A stretch of 33,821 nucleotides of DNA from Bacteroidales bacterium. GTDB lineage: Bacteria > Bacteroidota > Bacteroidia > Bacteroidales > B18-G4. Below the pieces are notes generated by a model, which had not been told where the DNA came from, searched no databases, and saw only the letters and a list, made by a program, of their open reading frames with translations. The translations under genes were made by a program, and so were the position numbers. Shown here one piece after another: positions 31,679-33,821 of this stretch (position 1 is its first letter; every line of letters begins with the position of its first letter). Where the stretch lies: positions 1-33,821 of the forward strand of contig JAUXCL010000004.1 of NCBI GenBank assembly GCA_030618905.1. The letters run 5' to 3'.

Positions 31679-33607
31679 ATGCATAATAGGAACTTATTGA
31701 TTGTTTGGGCATTCATGCGAACTTTAAAAATTACTCTTCCTGCACTCCTTATCATTTTGTTTTTATGCTTAAATGCTGAAGCACAGATCAGCCAGGGAGG
31801 AATGCCCATAAGTAATGATTTACTTTCATTAAGTAAAGATGCCAATACCCTGATTATTCCCAGGCCTGATGTGAGTTATTCTTCAACCGGGATATCTGAT
31901 AAACGCATAGAACCAACCCTTGTAGGCCCTGTTATTCCTATTCATATTTCATTGCTTGAAGAAGGAACCTGGACAGATTTACCGGGAGGACAACGGATCT
32001 GCAGGCTGAAAATAAAATCTGAGGGAGCCCTTGGAATGGCATTATATTATAAGTCTTTCGAAATAGGCGGGGATGCTACACTCTTTATCTACAATCCGGG
32101 ATATTCTTTTGTTATTGGGGCATATACTGCTGTGAACAATCCTGACAAGGGATCATTTGCAACTGAACTTATTCCAGGTGATGAACTCATCCTTGAATAC
32201 CACGAATCAGGCAGTTCTTCAATGTCTGAAATTGAAATATCCGGATTGCTATATGCTTATCAACATGTTCCTTATACAGTCCCGGGGCAAAAGGATTTTG
32301 GGAGCTCTGGCTTTTGCGAGGTCAATGTTAACTGCCCTGAAGGAACAAACTGGCAAAGGGAAAAACGGGGTGTCGCCAGGATTCTGTTATACACCGGCAG
32401 TTCAGCTTTTTGGTGTTCCGGATCACTTATAAATAATGTCAGGCAAGATAGTACACCTTATTTTCTGACTGCTTCTCATTGTGGACAAAATGCCACCACA
32501 GCTGATTATGCAAAATGGATATTTTATTTTAATTATGAATCTCCTTTTTGTGAAAACCCGGGAACTAATCCATCACACCAGTCATTAACGGGTTCAACAC
32601 TGATTGCAAAGGCAACTGATGCTACATCAACGGGATCGGATTTTAAATTATTACTCCTTAACGATTATTTACCAGAGGATTACAACCCTTTCTTCAATGG
32701 CTGGAGCAATGAAAATGAGCCCGGCAATACGGGTGTAGGTATTCACCACCCCAAGGGTGATATTAAAAAGATCTCTACATATACAGACGTATTAAAGTCG
32801 ACAGCTTACGGAAGCAATGCTGTAGATCCGGATGAAAAATTCTGGAGGGTTGTCTGGGCTCCCACCCAAACGAACCACGGTGTTACAGAAGGTGGGTCAT
32901 CAGGAAGTCCTATTTTTAACCAGGGGGGTAAGCTCATCGGTACCTTATCAGGTGGCTTTGCTTCCTGTACCAACCTTGAAATGCCCGACTATTACGGTAA
33001 GTTTTCTTATTCCTGGATGTCGAATGGAACTGGCAGCCAACAACAGCTGAAGCCCTGGTTGGATCCTGATAATACAGGCCTGAAAGAGATTGAAGGTTTT
33101 GGTTATGGGTTTATTTTATCAGCCAGTTTCTATACGGATACAACTGCTATCGTTATCGGTGACTATGTTCATTTTCAGGATAATTCAGTTGGGGACCCTT
33201 CAAACTGGATCTGGCATTTTCCCGGAGGAAAGCCTGCTTACGCAGAAGGACAGGATCCCGGCACCATTAAATACGATAGCTATGGGTATTATGATGTCAT
33301 GCAAATCGTTTATAAAGGTGGTTTGACCGATACCCTGGTACGGCAAAACTATATCCATGTGGGTGCCAGTATATATCCGGTTCCGGCGATCGATTACATC
33401 AACTTTAACTTCGGAAACCGGGAAGTCAGGCACATTGAGGTTAAACTTTATGATACCTGGGGGAGACTTGTCAAGGAAGTCCGGAATACCAATGGTAAAT
33501 CCAAAAGATTCAAATGGGATATTTCCGATGTTCCAGTCGGGATGTATATCCTGAGATACAAGGTTGACGGGCAGGAGAGCCAGGTAGTGAAGATAATAAT
33601 TGCGTGA
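31679..33607 (+). CDS. Second secreted trypsin-fold (Lys-C-like) protease with one PKD-like domain and T9SS sorting domain
   Basis: Paralogue of the preceding gene, 642 residues from the ATG abutting the previous stop. The ATG at 31715 (MRTLKITLPALLII) gives a cleaner signal peptide and 630 residues, and may be the true start. Mature proteins of both genes begin alike (AQISQGGMPIS here, AQISQGGIPPS before). The N-terminal beta region (SEGALGMALYYKSF) and protease domain are shared, with the triad His267, Asp321 and Ser408 intact (LTASHCG, GSDFKLLLL, GGSSGSP). Only one PKD-like module is present (SNWIWHFPGGKP). The T9SS tail begins at YPVPAIDYINF and ends QVVKIIIA. The pair is probably one transcript, arisen by tandem duplication with gain or loss of PKD units. 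Confidence 0.88.
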   Translation: MHNRNLLIVWAFMRTLKITLPALLIILFLCLNAEAQISQGGMPISNDLLSLSKDANTLIIPRPDVSYSSTGISDKRIEPTLVGPVIPIHISLLEEGTWTDLPGGQRICRLKIKSEGALGMALYYKSFEIGGDATLFIYNPGYSFVIGAYTAVNNPDKGSFATELIPGDELILEYHESGSSSMSEIEISGLLYAYQHVPYTVPGQKDFGSSGFCEVNVNCPEGTNWQREKRGVARILLYTGSSAFWCSGSLINNVRQDSTPYFLTASHCGQNATTADYAKWIFYFNYESPFCENPGTNPSHQSLTGSTLIAKATDATSTGSDFKLLLLNDYLPEDYNPFFNGWSNENEPGNTGVGIHHPKGDIKKISTYTDVLKSTAYGSNAVDPDEKFWRVVWAPTQTNHGVTEGGSSGSPIFNQGGKLIGTLSGGFASCTNLEMPDYYGKFSYSWMSNGTGSQQQLKPWLDPDNTGLKEIEGFGYGFILSASFYTDTTAIVIGDYVHFQDNSVGDPSNWIWHFPGGKPAYAEGQDPGTIKYDSYGYYDVMQIVYKGGLTDTLVRQNYIHVGASIYPVPAIDYINFNFGNREVRHIEVKLYDTWGRLVKEVRNTNGKSKRFKWDISDVPVGMYILRYKVDGQESQVVKIIIA

Positions 33608-33642
33608 AACGTGAAGTGGAGCGAGACGAAGCCGAGCGACAT

Positions 33643-33657
33643 CCCGCCAGAGGCGGG
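33643..33657. repeat. GC-rich hairpin CCCGCC-AGA-GGCGGG
   Basis: A 6-bp GC stem with a 3-nt loop, set in a GC-rich stretch (about 33608-33660) that stands out from the AT-rich surroundings. No T-run follows on the plus strand (AGGGAAGAATAAAC), so it is not a classical intrinsic terminator. It lies just after the second protease stop and may be a REP-like element. Confidence 0.45.
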
Positions 33658-33700
33658 GAGGGAAGAATAAACAGATAAACGATATTATTTGAGATTTAAC

Positions 33701-33764
33701 AATATAACAATATAACAGTATAACAATATAACAATATAACAGTATAACAATATAACAATATAGC
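33701..33764. repeat. Octamer tandem repeat, 8 units of AATATAAC with 24-nt super-period
   Basis: Eight head-to-tail 8-nt units without gaps. Units 3 and 6 read AGTATAAC and the final unit reads AATATAGC, so the array has an A-A-G order repeated every three units (24 nt). It is downstream of the second protease gene. The rest of 33608-33821 contains the GC hairpin and unassigned AT-rich sequence; no gene was seen there. Confidence 0.9.
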
Positions 33765-33821
33765 AATCCAAATTTGAACCTAGAACCAATATCACTTCCC
33801 ACTAACCGAATACTTCTCCCA

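Noticed and set aside
33701-33764. CRISPR array
   Set aside because: Units are 8 nt, directly adjacent and without spacers; there are no cas genes.
33200-33802. Open frame on the minus strand with a repeated VILLYCYI stretch
   Set aside because: The protein repeat is only the octamer DNA array read in a frame where 24 nt equals 8 codons, and the rest is antisense to the second protease gene.

Overview
The window reads as chromosomal DNA of a Bacteroidota bacterium, probably an aerobic or microaerobic member of the Bacteroidales/Marinilabiliales-Cytophagales range. Evidence: a complete alternative complex III operon with an ActA that carries an extra N-terminal haem domain, a fused ResB-CcsA haem lyase, a fused SecDF, two proteins with type IX secretion (T9SS) C-terminal sorting domains, an OmpA-family protein with PorE-like architecture, and promoters of the TTG-N20-TAnnTTTG type. 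No phage, IS element, CRISPR array, tRNA or rRNA was recognised. Nearly all genes have clear families.

Layout. 1-852 (+): an SGNH/GDSL-type hydrolase cut by the window edge, whose C-terminus runs into a heptamer repeat. 849-11997 (-): the respiratory block, actA-actB-actC-actD-actE-actF followed by ccsBA. The Act subunits contain seven covalent-haem motifs (six in ActA, one in ActE), and CcsBA is the enzyme that attaches such haems. No terminal oxidase genes are present. 12014-13433 (-): lemA, a TPM-domain gene, and the decayed remnant of a second TPM (YgcG-type) gene. 13541-15445 (-): htpG. 15669-16694 (+): ilvE, the only plus-strand housekeeping gene in the middle of the window. 16684-18624 (-): prfA then pyrF. 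18734-23273 (-): tatA, a TPR/PD40/CRD/OmpA protein, purM and a CYTH-domain protein. 23348-26524 (-): secDF, with its own promoter and a strong terminator. 26661-29109 (-): an MFS transporter and hldD. 29249-33607 (+): two tandem paralogous secreted trypsin-fold (Lys-C-like) proteases with PKD-like domains and T9SS tails. 33608-33821: a GC hairpin and an octamer tandem repeat.

Functional themes are quinol oxidation by ACIII with its cytochrome c maturation, envelope export (TatA, SecDF, a PorE-like OmpA protein, T9SS cargo), and housekeeping (translation termination, pyrimidine, purine and branched-chain amino acid metabolism, heptose synthesis, chaperone). TatA fits the twin-arginine motif at the N-terminus of ActB.

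The most unusual observation is the C-terminal ~128 residues of the PorE-like OmpA protein (20430-20816). They match, from memory of the family, the Bacteroidota retropepsin-like aspartic protease fold, but the catalytic Asp-Thr/Ser-Gly is replaced by Asp-Pro-Glu. This looks like a protease-dead domain appended to a peptidoglycan-anchored, T9SS-associated type of protein. Other points of note are the internally deleted TPM gene, the tandem protease duplication with different PKD counts, three different short-period tandem repeats at gene borders, and a promoter-like motif shared by the ilvE, secDF and hldD 3' regions.
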